Assembly: GCA_963693315.1 (NCBI GenBank)
Contig: OY856186.1
Location: 377,668,656-377,732,655, forward strand
DNA length: 64,000 nt
Source of the DNA: Diogma glabrata
Taxonomy: Eukaryota; Arthropoda; Insecta; Diptera; Cylindrotomidae
Reading direction: 5' to 3'
Shown: piece after piece, positions 35,101 to 49,218 of the stretch
Layout of the letters: the number at the start of each line of letters is the position of its first letter
How positions within the stretch are numbered: position 1 is the first letter of the stretch
Notes under the pieces: generated by a model
The model's database searches: none
Told to the model about the DNA's origin: nothing
Seen by the model: the letters and a program-made list of their open reading frames with translations, nothing else
Made by a program: the position numbers and the translations under genes

Positions 35101-36530
35101 TTCAATCTTAGTTGCAAATATTTTCAATTTATTTTGACATCAGTTTTGACAAGCAATATTGGGGGCTCAACCGGGATCTAGGATGGCATAAGTGGAAAAG
35201 TGGAAAAATTTTGAAATCAGTTCAAATCGAACAAGAAGCTCGAAAATGATAGGGAAGCACTTTGAACTTGAGGTAATCATAGAGCCAAGTACTTTCTCAT
35301 AGCCGTCGCAGAATAGTACAATAGGTGAGGAAGATATAACTAGTCAGGCGGACTACATTAATAGGGGTAAAGTGAAAGTTAGGACTTTTGATGGTTTGTC
35401 ATCTTGGAAAGATTATTTTATACAGTTTGAGAATGATTTAAACGCCAGCTTGAGCAGAGAGTGCAGTGTATCTAGTCACTAATTGGAGAGGCGATGCTGT
35501 CAAAATTCTAAGCCTACTAATACCAGAAGATTGAACTGACTACCAAAAGCTGACGTGCGCATCAGACAGACGATATGAGAGATATCAGAGATTTCAAAAA
35601 CCACGAGAAGAACTTTTAGTATTTTCACAGACAGTTAAAGCGTTAGGACCTAGAGAATTTTCAATGGAAAAAGGCTCAAACCCGAAAAAATTAATCGGAT
35701 CCTCAACAGTAAAATATGGTTTTGAAGACGATCACCTGTGGCAGAAGGCCAGCATATATTGCAAAGATGTATTACAGATCCGCATTGGTACTGACCATTG
35801 CTTGCACCCATTATCATGGATATGGTTAATGAGATTCTATTAGGTTTAAACTTTTTAATCGACAATCAGTGTAAAATTAATCTAGCTGTAAAAACACTTT
35901 ATGTTGGAAAATGCCAAGCTAATTTCAATTTCGTGCAAAACGATACTGATGTTGGGTCACTGGTACTATTAAAGGACATAGTAGTAACTCCTGTTTTAAC
36001 TCCAACAGTTTGAGTGTGAGCTACGGCGAGATGCGGAGAAGTAGTTACGACAACACCCACAAACGATTTTCTCATGGTGAACGATCTTCGAAAGGCCAAC
36101 CTGATAATCATCAAGCATGCGTACAGCGAGAAGCATTTGTTGATTGTCTTCAGAGAGATGTGAACATCCAAAAGAACTGTACCCTTATATCGTTGGGTCT
36201 TTTCATCGATGTAGATGGCTTTACGCGTCGGTGGGAGATTAAAAGATTTGGACTGCCAATGGATAGCCTAAAAGCGTCCAATTATTTTACCAAAGGGTCA
36301 GAAGCTAAGTCATTTAGTCATATTGCATACCCACAAGCAGAATCTTTATCCTAGTTTGACCCTCACATTTCATTTGACGAAACATCAGTTCTGGATAGTA
36401 GGAGGTAGAAGCAATATACGAAATATCGTAAACATATGTGTTTTTTGCTTTAAAAAATGCCAAAACAGCCAAGCAACTGATGAGAGATCTCCCATCAGCA
36501 AGGTTGAAAATTGCTAGACCATTTTCATCT
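35100..36530 (+). mobile_element. Old LTR-retroelement ruin
   Basis: TTGGGGGCTCAACCGGGAT (35158-35176) closely resembles a proline-tRNA-type primer-binding site of LTR retroelements. Downstream are short coding echoes in different frames: IIMDMVNEILLGLNFLID (about 35808, protease-like end); VQREAFVDCLQRDV, CTLISLGLFIDVDG (about 36118-36220); and HQFWIVGGRSNIRNIV with a CVFC pair (about 36378-36450). The last two match the pre-integrase and integrase zinc region of BEL-type pol. RT and RNase H are missing, so most of the element is deleted. Confidence 0.55.
35798..36517 (+). pseudogene. Decayed retroelement pol fragments
   Basis: Three overlapping short frames (35798-36013, 36010-36354, 36323-36517) together trace a protease-like end joined to a BEL-type integrase N-terminus. 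Frame changes at each junction and loss of the reverse transcriptase show that it is non-functional. Family assignment rests on the LID and FWIVGGR patterns only. Confidence 0.5.
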
Positions 36531-39500
36531 TGTGGTGTTTTTTATGCTGGTTCTATTCAAATCGCTTCGAAAAAGTGAAGAGGTGCCAGACCATAATTAA
36601 AACTTTGTAACTAGTAAAAGTAATTAGTATATGGGTAAATTTTTTACAGGGTTCCGTACCTTAAGTAAAAACGGTACCCTATTGGTGAGACTTCGGTATC
36701 CGTCCGTCCGGATTTCTACATAATCAATTTTCTCTCAAACTATAAGTGTGATCAACTTGAAATTTTCTACAGTTATAAAATGAATTTGTCCACGCATACT
36801 AAAATAAAAAAAGAATTGCAAATATTTGTTTTTATCTGGATTTTATAGACATAGATAAGGAGATAATAAAACAAAAACTTTTTTAAGCAATCGAGTTTGA
36901 TTTAGAAAAATCGAAAAAGATTGAAATATTTAAAAACATTAATAAATAATTGACTGCTTAGTTTTTGAGTTACCAAAAACGTCAGTTTGTTTGGATTTTA
37001 TTATTTATTACATCTTCTGGTATTGTTTGCAATTTTTATTATCATACCAGCAACATTTTAACTTTTTTTTCACTGTTAAGAATAATATCTCAAACGAAAC
37101 ATTTACCATAAAACCGATAAAACCATTTCTATTATTTGAAAAAATTTATTCTAAAAGTAGTTCGTAAAATCGAAATGTATAGTAGAAAATTTTCAAAAGA
37201 AAATCGGAAAAATGCAAAATAAAAACTGTAAAGTTTATTCTGTTGTATTCAAACACAAAAATAGCGATTTGCATAAATAATTCAAGAAAATAAAAACAGT
37301 TTTCTTGAAGAATTTTACTGCAGATTCTATGTTATAAGGAACGACCATTGGAGAGTAAATAAACAAAAAAGTTTGTAGTTTAAATGCAGTGAAAATGCCA
37401 TTACTTCAGGGACATGAATCTTGTAAATTTTATCGCTCTTTATCGTATACTTTTAAGTTTAAAGCACAAACACTTAGTATGCAAACCAATTTTTTTTTGT
37501 ATCTATAAATCATTTTCCAACAAAGTAAATTTTCTAAAAGTTAATTAATGACAATATTTATGTCTTGGAATAACAAGTTAAAGTCTAATCTAAGCCAAAA
37601 CATCACAACAAAATACAATTTTCGAATAAAATTTTATTTAAATTTTATTTGTATCTCAAGATGTCTCGACCCAGATAAATATGATTTTTATGATGTCGTT
37701 TGAAAGTTTAGGGACAAAAAAAAATAACAGCAGCAAGCGAAACCTTACAACAATCTAATAATAAAAGAAAAGAAAACTCACAAAAAAAGTGATACCATTT
37801 CAAATGATTTGATTTGGTAGAAAAGTATAACAACAAAAACCTTACAGTAATCTTTTGGGAGTTTTCATTCTTATTTCTAGTATCATGAAGTCTAGTCGAT
37901 GAAATTATAAGTATTGTTGTCATATTTTCTACTCTATTTCGTTCATTTCAGTGAAAATAAAATTGCTTTTCCCCAAGATATTTGAAACGATTCTACGGTT
38001 AGGATTTCGAGTTTTGTTGATTTATATTTTGATTTGAACTTATTCTAGCTATGGTTTCTAGAGAATAAAACTTTTTGAATTTTACTATTTCGTGTGAGGG
38101 TACAAAATTTTGTTGTATTTGACACAGCATAAAGTTCAACATATGATGTATTTCCGTTTTGACCAATAGACCTTCTTTTGTCATATAAGTATTATTATAA
38201 CGAATCTTTATTTCACTAAATCTTGAGTCATTAAATCAAAATCCAATTTATAAATGACATGACCATAAACCAATCAGAACCCTAATCATTCTTTGTTTCA
38301 CCTTAAAGCAAAATTTTCTATTCAATATTTTTTTTATGGTTTACGTTAACAATATTTCCAATCAATTCGCTTCCATTTATATGTGATTCTGTATTATTAT
38401 TTTTATGTTTTCATTTCGTTTTTTTTCTGGATCCCACATTTCTTCTATAAACTTTGTAATAAATCAATGATGATGCCCTATACCATAGAATAAATTTTCT
38501 TCTTTGAATTTATCTTACCACAAAGAAAAAATAAATATATTTCGAAATGAAAAAATATTGTTGGAAGCATAACACAAAGAAATTACAATGATTTATTTAT
38601 ATACTTTCACAATTCAAGTCGTCGTGTCTATTTTAATATCAGGATTCAGGAAAATGTGCAAATAAATTATTTTAATAAGCAAAATAAAAGAATTTCATAG
38701 GAATCAAAAGAGATAAAAGACATAAAGAGAAAAAAAATTCGTGTGATAAGACAAAATTTGGAAAATGAAATGTGGGGAAAAGTTTTGAAATTTGTATGAC
38801 CTCAAAAAAAGAAAATATATAAAACAAACTGTCAACGATTAGAAAGGATTTCTTATAGAAACATGCGATTTGGTGTAGGATCAAAAATTACAATTCATTG
38901 CAAACATTTTTTTATTCGTTCGCTAAACACGAATAAAGCCAATATTCGGTATACACGAATAAATTGTCGAATAGAACCAATAAAATTTAATAATAAATTT
39001 TGTGTGCAGTGAATGCAGTGAAAATGCCATTATTTATCGCCATTAAATGCCATTATTTTATATTTAATGCCATATTTATTAGATAATTTATCATTAGTAA
39101 AGAAATAAAAAACTAATACATAATAGTAAAATTACCTAAATTTAATAAACGAAAAGGGGTTTGGGGGAGCACTCCGGTCGGTAAAATCGATGGATGATCA
39201 TATGACAAAAACGGACTAACTTTAGCACAGAAAACCATGAAGTAGCATTTTTCCGCTCACCGTTTTCTGGCAAGACACTTCCGGAACACTCTGTGTTGAG
39301 AACAGATTGATTAAGTTGAAGAGAGCATGTAAGTTACAGCATCCATCCCGAATGATAGACGATACTCATTCCTGTTATTGTCTACTGGTCTGTGCTCTAC
39401 TTACAATGCAACAGGTTTTCGTTTTAACGAATAATTTTCAAAGAATATGGCAGTTATATTACTTTAGTGCTATATGTGGTTGTCCTGACCACGATGTGAA

Positions 39501-41810
39501 TCTGATGAAATAACCAACATTTTATGACCATGATTGTAAAAAATCAGGGTCAACAAGGTTCATACTATGTCACTTAACCGCTTAACCAAACTGAGGTTTG
39601 CTGTATCGTTAACCCCGTTAGAAATACGTCTGTAAGGTATTACCTACCTTTTTGGTTTTAAATTAGAGACACAAAAAATACTCAAAATCAACTCAAACAT
39701 ATTTGTTGTCTGTATCTTAAACTAACGCATACTACCATCCACCCCAAGATACGCAACTCACTCAAAAACAAATATAAAACACAAGAACTGCCTGCGCGTC
39801 ATAACTAAAAAGAATCTTGCCCTCAGCCCGCAAGACAAAACTAACCAAAAATACTCAAAAAACGTCCTGCGTGTCAGGATCAAGGATTTTGCCTTCCACC
39901 CATAGAAAAAAAAACTAAACCAACAAAACTCACAAGTAAACTAAAACCTTAAATAAAAAAAATAACAACAAATTCAAAAAATGCAGCTGAAAATCAATAT
40001 TCAAAACATATACTAAAATAATTTTCATATACAAAAACATCAAAAAATAAAATAAGAAATACAAAAATTCCAAAATGATTCAAAATATAAAAATATGTGT
40101 ATACCAAAATTACAAAATATTAATCAAAATTGAAAAATATTTAACAAAATTCAAAAATAGTAGATTGTATTACTAGCGCGAATGCGTTTTCAAAACAAGA
40201 GTTAGTTTGCAAATAACTCGCGTTTGGAAAACGCATTCGCACTAGTAATACACACTATTTTTGATAACAAGTGCATAAAATTTTTAATATTAATTTAATT
40301 GTTCATTTAATCATTTATTTAACAAAGTTATAAACAAATTTAAGATTTTTAAATAATTAAAGTGTGTAAACCCAAATAAATTGTTTTTTCTTGCAATTCA
40401 AATGATGCAATGTGTTTAAGTTGTTTTTACTATATGGTAAGTTATTTAAATTATTATTTTGACATTTTAGTGCTATAAAAATATTATATATAGGATAGAT
40501 TTCAGACTAATTTAACTACAAATCTCACATGCAGGCGGCGTACATGCCAGGCTTACAAAATATTTTGTGGTCTTGTGTGCGGAAAAGTAGACAACAACCA
40601 CGCCCCTGCGCAGATCAATTTAATTTATTTTAATATGCGTTTAACAAAAATAATACATTTGTATCACATGAAAAACGAAAAAAAATAATAAAAACAAGAT
40701 CCGTTAAATGTTTTAAAATGATAAAAATTATTATGCACTACAGTGGAACGTCATATATAGACAGATGTTATTTTATGAACAAATCCCAAACTGTTTGATA
40801 GCACGGAATGTATGTTGATTATTTGAGAACTGTTTATTTTAGATTTTAAAAGAAAATGTTCATTAAACAGATTTTTGGTTAAATTGTACAATGCTGATAG
40901 GTATAGGCTCTTACACAAAGGACGAAATAATTACTTATTTAATGCATTTTAAATTATTTTATTTGTAAATTTAATTTTTAATATGTTGTTTGAACCAATA
41001 TTATGATTTTTGTCTTTGTTCAATAAATAAATCTAATATAATTTCTGATGATGCCAAGGAGGCGAAATATAAAAATAAATATATGAAAATGATAAAAACA
41101 ATCAGTAAATTAAAACTTAAAATAGAAGCTGAGCTAGTGTGTTTTTTTACAAATATTTTAATCAAAACTAAACCGATTTTTGTTGATCGTGACAACCGCG
41201 TGACACGTGCTATAATAACCAGTATTTTATAAAACCCGCTGACCAGCAAATGACAAACTTAAAGGTGAAAAGGCTGAATTTGACTTTATATGACCAAGGG
41301 ATCAGTAGATCCTCTGGTAGTTAATGGTTAAGACCTCTACATTTGGTCGAAAAGAAATCAAGTAGTATTCATGTAGTATCGTATCGTCAGTTATTCCTAA
41401 GACATCTATCTCTACACCATTCGGACTTTCGAGTTCACCCGTGACTTCCAGATACATAGATCCTCTTTATATCCAGCAAGATTCACTTTATTCGTAGTAC
41501 AGCCCAAGAGTGTATTTTCGGTTATCAATTTAAATGTCTATCAAATTAAGGACCACTTAAGTCAAAGTTATGTTTAATGGTTCTGCCGAAACCTCTACAG
41601 AATTTTCATTAAACGACACTCATTCAACAATTCATCAAATTTGGAACATCGGTATCATAAAACTATTGTGACAGTAGATATTTAAAAATTCCAAAACCAA
41701 GTTGCTCCAACTTCCGATATTGGCAGTGGACTGTATTAAAAATTCCGATGACAAATTTGAAAATACCGGAACTGCAACTCGTACATATTTTTTTCTCAAT
41801 AGATCAGGTA
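36531..41810. other. Unassigned AT-rich sequence with dispersed repeat pieces
   Basis: No gene was seen. At 36650-36790, GGGTTCCGTACCTTAAGTAAAAACGG and a CGTCCGTCCGG stretch resemble a dispersed repeat also found at 43396-43560. GCAGTGAAAATGCCATTA occurs at about 37385 and again at about 39015. The part 39590-40140 is A-rich with many ACAAAAAT words. A strong hairpin lies at 40167-40251. Confidence 0.4.
40167..40251. repeat. 85-bp hairpin
   Basis: GTATTACTAGCGCGAATGCG is answered by CGCATTCGCACTAGTAATAC, with the stem continuing inward (TTTTCAAAAC / GTTTGGAAAA) around a loop of about 25 bases. This may be a small foldback or MITE core. No coding capacity. Confidence 0.8.
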
Positions 41811-41814
41811 AACA

Positions 41815-42260
41815 ACAAATTGATTTCTGCCTCAACAAGCTATACGCTATGATATAATAATAAATTGAGTTCTGCCTCAGCAGGCAATGCAATGAAATAA
41901 ATGATAAATTAATTTCTGCCTCCACAGGCTATGCGATGATATAAATATTAAATTGACTTCTGCCTCAACAGGCTATATGCGATGATATAATAATAAATTG
42001 AGTTCTGCCTTAGCAGGCTATGCGATGAATTAAATGATAAATTAATTTCTGCCTCAACGGGCTATGCGATGATATAAATATTAAATTGACTTCTGCCTCA
42101 ACAGGCTGTATGCGATGATAAAATAATGAACTGAGTTCAGCCTCAGCCGGCTTTGCGATGATATAAATGATAAGTTAATTTCTACCTCAACAGGCTTTGC
42201 GATGATATAATAATACAATAATTTCTGCCTCAACAGGTTATGCGATGATATACATATTAA
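41815..42260. repeat. 44-bp minisatellite, ten copies, three-unit higher-order pattern
   Basis: TCTGCCTCAACAGGCTATGCG-type units start at about 41825, 41871, 41916, 41959, 42004, 42049, 42092, 42138, 42181 and 42224, spacing 43-46 bp. The spacers alternate in order (ATTGAGT, ATTAATT, ATTGACT types), so units two to eight look like copies of a trimer of about 133 bp. Minus-strand ORFs here are by-products. Confidence 0.9.
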
Positions 42261-43859
42261 ATTTATCAAGATGGCAGTAACGTCATCGTATGCGGTCATC
42301 TACAAAAAAATGGATTAGGAACAATGAACACATATAATTTAAGCATCAACGCAGATCTCGACACTCATAACCACACTTTTTATAATGATAGCATTTAAAC
42401 TTCCGTCTAAAAGAACCAAATTTCACTTTTAATTATAATTTCTTTATTTATGTCCTTTTAACTTATTTGTACAATTGAATAACAATTCCTTATTTCACCA
42501 GGTAGTAGAAGACCACCATAATTGATGAACTAAATAATATTAGCAAAAAGAAACGAGAGATAGAGATTTAATGTTAATAAGTCCACGACTTATATACCAA
42601 AAAAACATGTGATAATCACAACTGTCATAGATAAAAGTCCACAAAATAAGTTCTACCAACATTGTCAAGTATTATTTACAAACTTTTATAGACGAAAAAA
42701 AACTAAACGCACTCACTGAGCAAAATAAGTGAATACAGTAGAAGATTGCTCTGCATTACCGATGTGACATTTGAAATATGACAGCTGTTTTGTTTTCGTG
42801 GGAATTTAATACAAGATAAGTCTAAATCATTTAAATTATTTAACTTAGTTAACAATCATTATTATTATTATTTTTTAGTCCCATATGGACTATTGGCTGA
42901 CTATACATTCCTAGGATCAAAGAAGAACTTCAAAAGTTTCAGCGTATACTAAGGACAGCAAATTAAAACCCAACCCAAAATATTTAAAAAAAATCAACCG
43001 TTGGAGAAAATGATGTAAAGATTGATCGAAAACTATAGCAGTGGGTCGTTATTCAAAATTTTATTTGTAGGCGGGTTTTGAGCAGAAATTTTGAAAAAAC
43101 TGTTTTTTTTATCTTGACCTTGAGTGGGATGTCATATGAAAGGTGATTGTTTTCTAGTTCAAAATTTATTAAAACTGGAGTTGAGGTTAACCCGATACTT
43201 TTTCTCTAATATTTTTGTCTAGACTCTTGTCTTGTGTTCGGTTCATGTGAAGTTATTTAGTTGAAGGCTTAACAAATGTGAATTTCCATGTGAATTTCAT
43301 AAAAACTTTCTAGTTTCTAATACAATCTTACTAACGCCACATAATTAACTCAAGGCTTCAGTTCAGTATTGTACATTCACAATATTATGTTTTTAGGGTT
43401 CCGTTTTTTATAACGAACACTACTGGTGAAAGTAAAACGAGTTTTTCACATTATATCAATTATCTCGTAAACTATAAATGCTACGGACCTGAAATTTGAG
43501 GTGCCTATAAAACTAATCTGTCCACATAAGATTACAGATACAAATAAACTAAAGTTGTTTTCGTTTGGTTTACAGGGTTACGATGTGAGACCTTAGAGAA
43601 AATACATTTTTTATACATTTATGTAGGGTATCATATGAAAGGGCTTCATTTCAGTATTCCTTAAAAATTTATTTTGGAATTTTACACTCTACCATTTTTT
43701 GTATAATTTTGAATAATGACGTTTTCTTCATGTTTTCTTACCTCGATTAGCTCCGAACCTAAGAGTTCGAAAATCTTCAAATGTAGTGAGAATGATAAAA
43801 AAATTAGTTAGTTTTTTATGAAAAATATAGGAAAGTGTCACATACTCATAATTAAATTT
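42261..43859. other. Unassigned sequence with diverged repeat copies
   Basis: No gene was seen. The part 43396-43560 (AGGGTTCCGTTTTTTATAACG...) resembles 36650-36790. ATGTCATATGAAAGG and TATCATATGAAAGGGC at about 43130 and 43628 look like outlying diverged monomers of the 290-bp repeat that follows. Confidence 0.4.
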
Positions 43860-44554
43860 ATTAAGGGGGTGGAAATGAGGAGGGGTAAAAGCAATATTTA
43901 TAACGTGGTCAAGTGAGATGTCATTTGAAAGAGCACCTAATTTAGAAAATTAAATTGCGGTGTACATTAATTACATTAATTACGCAATTACATTGCGGTG
44001 TACAGTTTTGGAGATATTTTCAAGAAAGTGCTAAAGCCAGACCGTTACCACCCACCTCTTCGTTTTGACACTGATTGACAAGAAAATGTGAAAAAATTCA
44101 CAGATTTAGTAAATTCGGTAAATTTTAAATGAACATTATAGCGAAGTCTCAAATAATTATATTTCTGGGTGTTTGGGGGACGGGGTGAAGAGGGTAAAAA
44201 AAAACCTTTTTTGACCAAAGCGAGTGGAGTATCATTTGAAAGAGTATCTAATTTAGAAATTATTACATTTTTCTTTAGAATTTTGCGGTGCACAGTTTTT
44301 GAGTTATTGTCAAAAAATCGAAAAAATTAAGACCGTTTCCCCCCTTCTTCACGTTTCGACACAGATTGATTGACACAAACATTTGTAAAAATTCACAGAG
44401 CTAGGAAATTCGGTAAATTTTGCATGAAAATTATAGCAAAATCTCAAATAATTATATTTCTGGGTGTTTAGGAGACGGGGTGGAGGGGTTAAAAGAACCT
44501 TCTTTCACCGAAAGATTGGGGTGTCATTTGGTAGAGCACATATTATATATATAC
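43860..44554. repeat. Degenerate 290-310-bp tandem repeat, left part
   Basis: Monomers are recognised by TCATTTGAAAGAGCACCTAATTTAG (about 43919, 44231, 44521), TTTTGACACTGATTGACA (about 44064, 44352) and GTGTTTGGGGGACGGGGTG. The copia element interrupts the third monomer; the array resumes at 49276. Confidence 0.8.
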
Positions 44555-44685
44555 TGTTAAAATTTAAAAAACATTAGACTAACTCATTTATGTTAACATG
44601 AAATGTCATTAAATAAACTTTCCTTTTTCTGTGAGAGCTCATACAATACGGTTGTGTATTTTATTTTACCTCTGCAAAAACAACA
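44555..44685 (+). repeat. Copia 5' LTR
   Basis: 131 bp, TGTTAAAATT...AAAACAACA. It is unusually short for an LTR. The only difference from the 3' LTR is AAAAAC against AAAATC near the end. Confidence 0.95.
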
Positions 44686-44700
44686 GGTTATGAGTCCAGA
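44686..44700 (+). promoter_or_regulatory. Copia primer-binding site
   Basis: GGTTATGAGTCCAGA directly follows the LTR. Drosophila copia primes from an internal part of initiator methionine tRNA with a GGTTATGGGCCCAG-like site; this one differs by changes that still allow G-U pairing. The tRNA assignment is by resemblance. Confidence 0.65.
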
Positions 44701-44872
44701 TTAATTTCACAAGTTTTTATTTAATTAAAATAAATTTTAATTATATGTCATAAATAAAAACTGTTTATCGAAATTCAAGAACAAATACTGTGTGTGTTTG
44801 TTATTTTTATTATTTTGTTAATAAAAACATTTCATCAAAGTTTAGCACAAGTTTGAGTTTGTATAGCTAAAG

Positions 44873-47800
44873 ATGAAAGGTGAATTCGATATTGATAAAT
44901 TGAAAGGAAGTGAAAACTATCATATTTGGCGTTTTGCAATGCAAAACTATTTAGAAGCCAATTCATGGGAAAACTGTATTATAAGCAGTAAAGAAAATGA
45001 GGATGTGGCTGCAGAGAAGGATGTCAAAAAGTTAAGCCAAGCTAAGTCTAGGATAGTGTTGAGTGTTGACACGTCATTGTATGTCCATATAACAAATTGC
45101 AAGTCAGCCATTGAAATGTGGAAAAAATTTCAACACCTCTACGAGGATAAAGGATGGATGCGTAAAATTAGTTTATTACGTAAATTAATATCAATTCGTT
45201 TGGAAGAATGTAACAACATGCAATCTTATATTGACGAAATAATCGGTATATCCAATAAACTGATGGGAATTGGTTTTGGCATTGATGATGAATGGATTGG
45301 TGCAATAATGTTAGCCGGTTTAACAGATGAGTTTAAACCACTCATAATGAGTTTTGAAGGTAGTACTGCTACAATTGATGCTGACATGATTAAAACAAAA
45401 CTATTGGACACACAATTTTCTACTACTTCTAGTGTAAGTGCGTTTTTCAGTCATAATAATAGGAAAAATACACTTCAGTTAAATAAGAAAATTAAACCGC
45501 GGAATTTTAAGTGTTATACGTGTGGTGGTAGAAATCATATTAGTAAAAACTGTAAAAAGAATAAAATTAATAGTGATTCAAACACTGGAAACCAAATTTT
45601 TGAATCACGCAAGCGTGCTTTTTCGGCAGTATTATTTCCAACAAATATAGCAAATGATTGGTATTTAGATAGTGGTGCGTCAAGTCACATGACACCAAAT
45701 GTAAACCTGTTATCTAACCAACAAGATGCGTCGATTGGTGATATTACAGCAGCAAATAATCAACAAATGCTTGTGGCTGGTATAGGAAATACTGTATTGA
45801 AATTTAAAGACTCTGAAATTAAAGTTGATAAAGTTTTACATGTGCCAGAACTGTCTGCAAATTTGTTATCAATTTCAAAAATTGTAGAGAAAGGCAATAC
45901 AATTATTTTTAATAAAAATGGTTGTTCAGTGTATGACCAAAATAATATAGAATTTGTGTCATGTAAATCAAAAGATGGTGTTTATAAATTTCAAAGTGAA
46001 ACAAATTTATGTTTAATGTCCAGCGTTGCAGATAATAGTGCTCTTACATGGCATAGACGTTTGGGACATATTAACTATAGTAGTTTATGCAAAATGAGAG
46101 ATGGAATTGTTGATGGTTTACGTTTTGATGATGATGAATCGATGATAAAATATTGTGAAATATGTGCAAAAGGTAAACAAAGTCGGATACCTTTTAAACG
46201 AAGTGAGCATCGAAGTGAAAATATTTTAGATATAGTACATTCGGACTTGTGTGGCCCGATGGAGAATCTATCAATTGGAAATGCCAGGTATTTTTTATCT
46301 TTTATTGATGATCATTCACGAAAAGTTTTTGTTTATTTCATAAAATCAAAAACAGAAGTGTTGGAAACGTTCATTAATTTTAAAGTGTGGATCGAAAACC
46401 AAACTGAACGTAAAATAAAAATTTTCCGAACTGATAATGGGACAGAATACTGTTCAAATAAATTCCAAAGTTTTTGTCGAGTGAATGGGATTCAACATCA
46501 ATTAACAAATGTTTATAGTCCACAACAAAACGGAATTGCAGAACGTATGAATCGGACATTAGTTGAACGAGCTAAGTGCATGCTTTTTGATGCAGATTTA
46601 AGTAAAGCTTATTGGGCTGAAGCAATTAACATGGCAGCATACGTCATAAATAGGTCATTTAATTCTGTTTTAAATACGACACCTGAAGAAATATGGACTG
46701 GCAATAAAGTGAATATATCGAATTTAAAGATATTTGGTTCATATGTGATGGTTCATATACCGAAACAAAAGAGACAAAAATTCGATTCTAAATCTAATAA
46801 ATTGATATTTGTTGGTTATGATTCTAATACAAAGGGTTATCGGTGTATAAATGGTGTAACAAAACAGCTCATAATAAGTCGTGATGTAATTTTTCATGAA
46901 AAATTAGAATTTAAGTCAAGAGATTCTAACAATATTATAATGGAGGAATTCACTGAAGTGAGGGCAAGTGACTCATTCAACATTGGTGTAAAAGATGAAA
47001 CTAGCGAGGAAGATTTGAATGTAAATGCTGAAGGATTAGAAATTGATTCTTTTGCAACATCAAATGATTCGACTATCGTTGGGAATATATCAGACGATAT
47101 CATAATAGATCCTGATTACATTCCAGATGTAAGATTCCAAACAGTTGATTCAACCATTCCTAAAAGAATAACTCGTCAAACCAGAAACAATGACAGTGTA
47201 AGTTATTTTTCATTAAATAAAAATAATGTTTTTGATCCAATTACAGTCGAAGATGCAATTTCACGCTATGATGCACAATGTTGGAAAGCCGCTATGAGTG
47301 AAGAAATAAATTCGCTCAAAGAAAATAACACATGGACGTTATCTACTTTGCCACTTAACAAAAAGCCAATTAAAACTAAATGGGTATTCAAAACGAAGCG
47401 AGATTATGATGGAAATATTATGCGTTATAAGGCAAGGCTAGTAGCAAAAGGTTGCTCACAAGAATACGGTATAGATTACCATGAAACTTTTTCGCCTGTG
47501 GTACGATATTCATCTATACGTTTTTTGATGGCTCTTGCGATCAAACGTAATCTGCAAATTCACCAGATGGATGCTGTTACGGCATTTTTACAAGGTGAAT
47601 TACAAGAAGATATTTATATAGAACAACCTCAAGGTTTTAATGATAATACCAACTTAGTTTGTAAGTTAAATCGGGCTATGTATGGCTTAAAACAGGCAAG
47701 TAGAGAATGGAATTCTAAATTAGAAAAGGCTCTTAAATCATTCGGCTTAAGTAAATCAAAATTGGATCCATGTGTATATTTTAATACAGATAGAGATTTA

Positions 47801-48769
47801 TTGGTGGCAATTTACGTTGATGATCTTCTAATTTTTTGGAAAGATGCGATTGTTCTGGAGCAAATAAAGAACTCGTTAAGTTCTACTTTTAAAATGAAAG
47901 ATATGGGTAGTGCATCAAATTGTGTAGGCATTCGGATATCACGTACAGATAATTATATTGAATTGGATCAATCAATATATATTAAGGAAATTTTACAACG
48001 TTTTGGCATGGAAAATTGTAAATCTGTAGCAACTCCGAGTGACAACAATCAGAAGTTATCAATTAATATGGTATCAGATAACAAAGACGGTCAAGATCAC
48101 AATCAAATGCCATATCAAGAAGCAGTTGGCTGTTTATTATATTTGGTTCAGTGTACGCGACCAGATATAGCATTTGCTGTTAATGATGTGAGCAGGTTTA
48201 ATTCAAACTATGGTGTCTTACATTGGAAAGCAGTGAAGAGAATTTTTAGGTATTTACGTGGTACAATTAATTATAAACTGCGCTATACAAATATTGGAGA
48301 TGGTAATTTAGTGGGATTTTCTGATGCCGATTGGGCATCCGATATTGATAAACGACGATACTGTACTGGATATTTATTTAAATTTGCTAATGGTGCTATA
48401 ACATGGAACAGCCGTCGGCAGCAAACTGTTGCTTTATCTACCACTGAGGCTGAGTATATGGCTCTCTCTTCAGCTGCACAAAAAGCTATTTGGCTTAAGC
48501 AATTTGGTGAAGAACTAGACGATTCTCTGAAACAACCTATTAAAATTTTCTGCGATAATCAGAGTGCTATAAAGTTAGCTGAATCGGACGGATTCAAACC
48601 TCGAACTAAACATATAGATATACGTTTTCATTACATCCGAGAAAAAATTGAAAACAATATTCTGGATGTTACTTTTATATCAACAGATCAAATGGCAGCT
48701 GATAATCTGACAAAAGCGGTTTCCAAGAATAAACACACTTTTTGTATAAATGAAATGGGATTATGTTAA
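44873..48769 (+). CDS. Copia gag-pol polyprotein, intact
   Basis: This 1298-residue polyprotein forms the particle and carries protease, integrase, reverse transcriptase and RNase H. Order seen: gag with WRFAMQNYL near the start; CCHC knuckle from C214 ([14 protein letters not shown]); protease [11 protein letters not shown] (D266); integrase zinc region H394, H399, C428, C431; integrase core D458 (HSDLCGP), D521 (RTDNGTEY), E557 (NGIAER), with the DD35E spacing; RT with the WKAAMSEE start, [12 protein letters not shown] and YVDDLL (D983/D984); RNase H with [10 protein letters not shown] and [12 protein letters not shown]; and the ending [13 protein letters not shown]. This order (integrase before RT) defines Ty1/copia. 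The start at 44873 follows a leader of about 190 bp. No stop or frameshift breaks the frame, and all catalytic residues checked are present. Confidence 0.97.
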   Translation: MKGEFDIDKLKGSENYHIWRFAMQNYLEANSWENCIISSKENEDVAAEKDVKKLSQAKSRIVLSVDTSLYVHITNCKSAIEMWKKFQHLYEDKGWMRKISLLRKLISIRLEECNNMQSYIDEIIGISNKLMGIGFGIDDEWIGAIMLAGLTDEFKPLIMSFEGSTATIDADMIKTKLLDTQFSTTSSVSAFFSHNNRKNTLQLNKKIKPRNFKCYTCGGRNHISKNCKKNKINSDSNTGNQIFESRKRAFSAVLFPTNIANDWYLDSGASSHMTPNVNLLSNQQDASIGDITAANNQQMLVAGIGNTVLKFKDSEIKVDKVLHVPELSANLLSISKIVEKGNTIIFNKNGCSVYDQNNIEFVSCKSKDGVYKFQSETNLCLMSSVADNSALTWHRRLGHINYSSLCKMRDGIVDGLRFDDDESMIKYCEICAKGKQSRIPFKRSEHRSENILDIVHSDLCGPMENLSIGNARYFLSFIDDHSRKVFVYFIKSKTEVLETFINFKVWIENQTERKIKIFRTDNGTEYCSNKFQSFCRVNGIQHQLTNVYSPQQNGIAERMNRTLVERAKCMLFDADLSKAYWAEAINMAAYVINRSFNSVLNTTPEEIWTGNKVNISNLKIFGSYVMVHIPKQKRQKFDSKSNKLIFVGYDSNTKGYRCINGVTKQLIISRDVIFHEKLEFKSRDSNNIIMEEFTEVRASDSFNIGVKDETSEEDLNVNAEGLEIDSFATSNDSTIVGNISDDIIIDPDYIPDVRFQTVDSTIPKRITRQTRNNDSVSYFSLNKNNVFDPITVEDAISRYDAQCWKAAMSEEINSLKENNTWTLSTLPLNKKPIKTKWVFKTKRDYDGNIMRYKARLVAKGCSQEYGIDYHETFSPVVRYSSIRFLMALAIKRNLQIHQMDAVTAFLQGELQEDIYIEQPQGFNDNTNLVCKLNRAMYGLKQASREWNSKLEKALKSFGLSKSKLDPCVYFNTDRDLLVAIYVDDLLIFWKDAIVLEQIKNSLSSTFKMKDMGSASNCVGIRISRTDNYIELDQSIYIKEILQRFGMENCKSVATPSDNNQKLSINMVSDNKDGQDHNQMPYQEAVGCLLYLVQCTRPDIAFAVNDVSRFNSNYGVLHWKAVKRIFRYLRGTINYKLRYTNIGDGNLVGFSDADWASDIDKRRYCTGYLFKFANGAITWNSRRQQTVALSTTEAEYMALSSAAQKAIWLKQFGEELDDSLKQPIKIFCDNQSAIKLAESDGFKPRTKHIDIRFHYIREKIENNILDVTFISTDQMAADNLTKAVSKNKHTFCINEMGLC

Positions 48770-48781
48770 ATATTTAATTCT

Positions 48782-48909
<128 letters not shown>

Positions 48910-49084
48910 TGTTTTTGAATTAAAGTTTCTGAATATTAGTTTATGTTAGAATATTATTTTGAAATATGTAATTAAAACTCAGATTTTTTTTAAAGCTTTG
49001 AATTTATGTACTTATATTATATAATCTCCTGATTTAGAAATTAAATTACTATACATTATAAAATTAATATTTAACAAGTGAGGG

Positions 49085-49215
49085 TGTTAAAATTTAAAAA
49101 ACATTAGACTAACTCATTTATGTTAACATGAAATGTCATTAAATAAACTTTCCTTTTTCTGTGAGAGCTCATACAATACGGTTGTGTATTTTATTTTACC
49201 TCTGCAAAATCAACA
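49085..49215 (+). repeat. Copia 3' LTR
   Basis: 131 bp, 130 identical to the 5' LTR, preceded by AACAAGTGAGGG (purine tract) and followed by the TATAC duplication. Confidence 0.95.
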
Positions 49216-49218
49216 TAT

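Noticed and set aside
44064..44293. 82-codon minus-strand ORF
   Set aside because: It lies in degenerate satellite monomers and has no motif.
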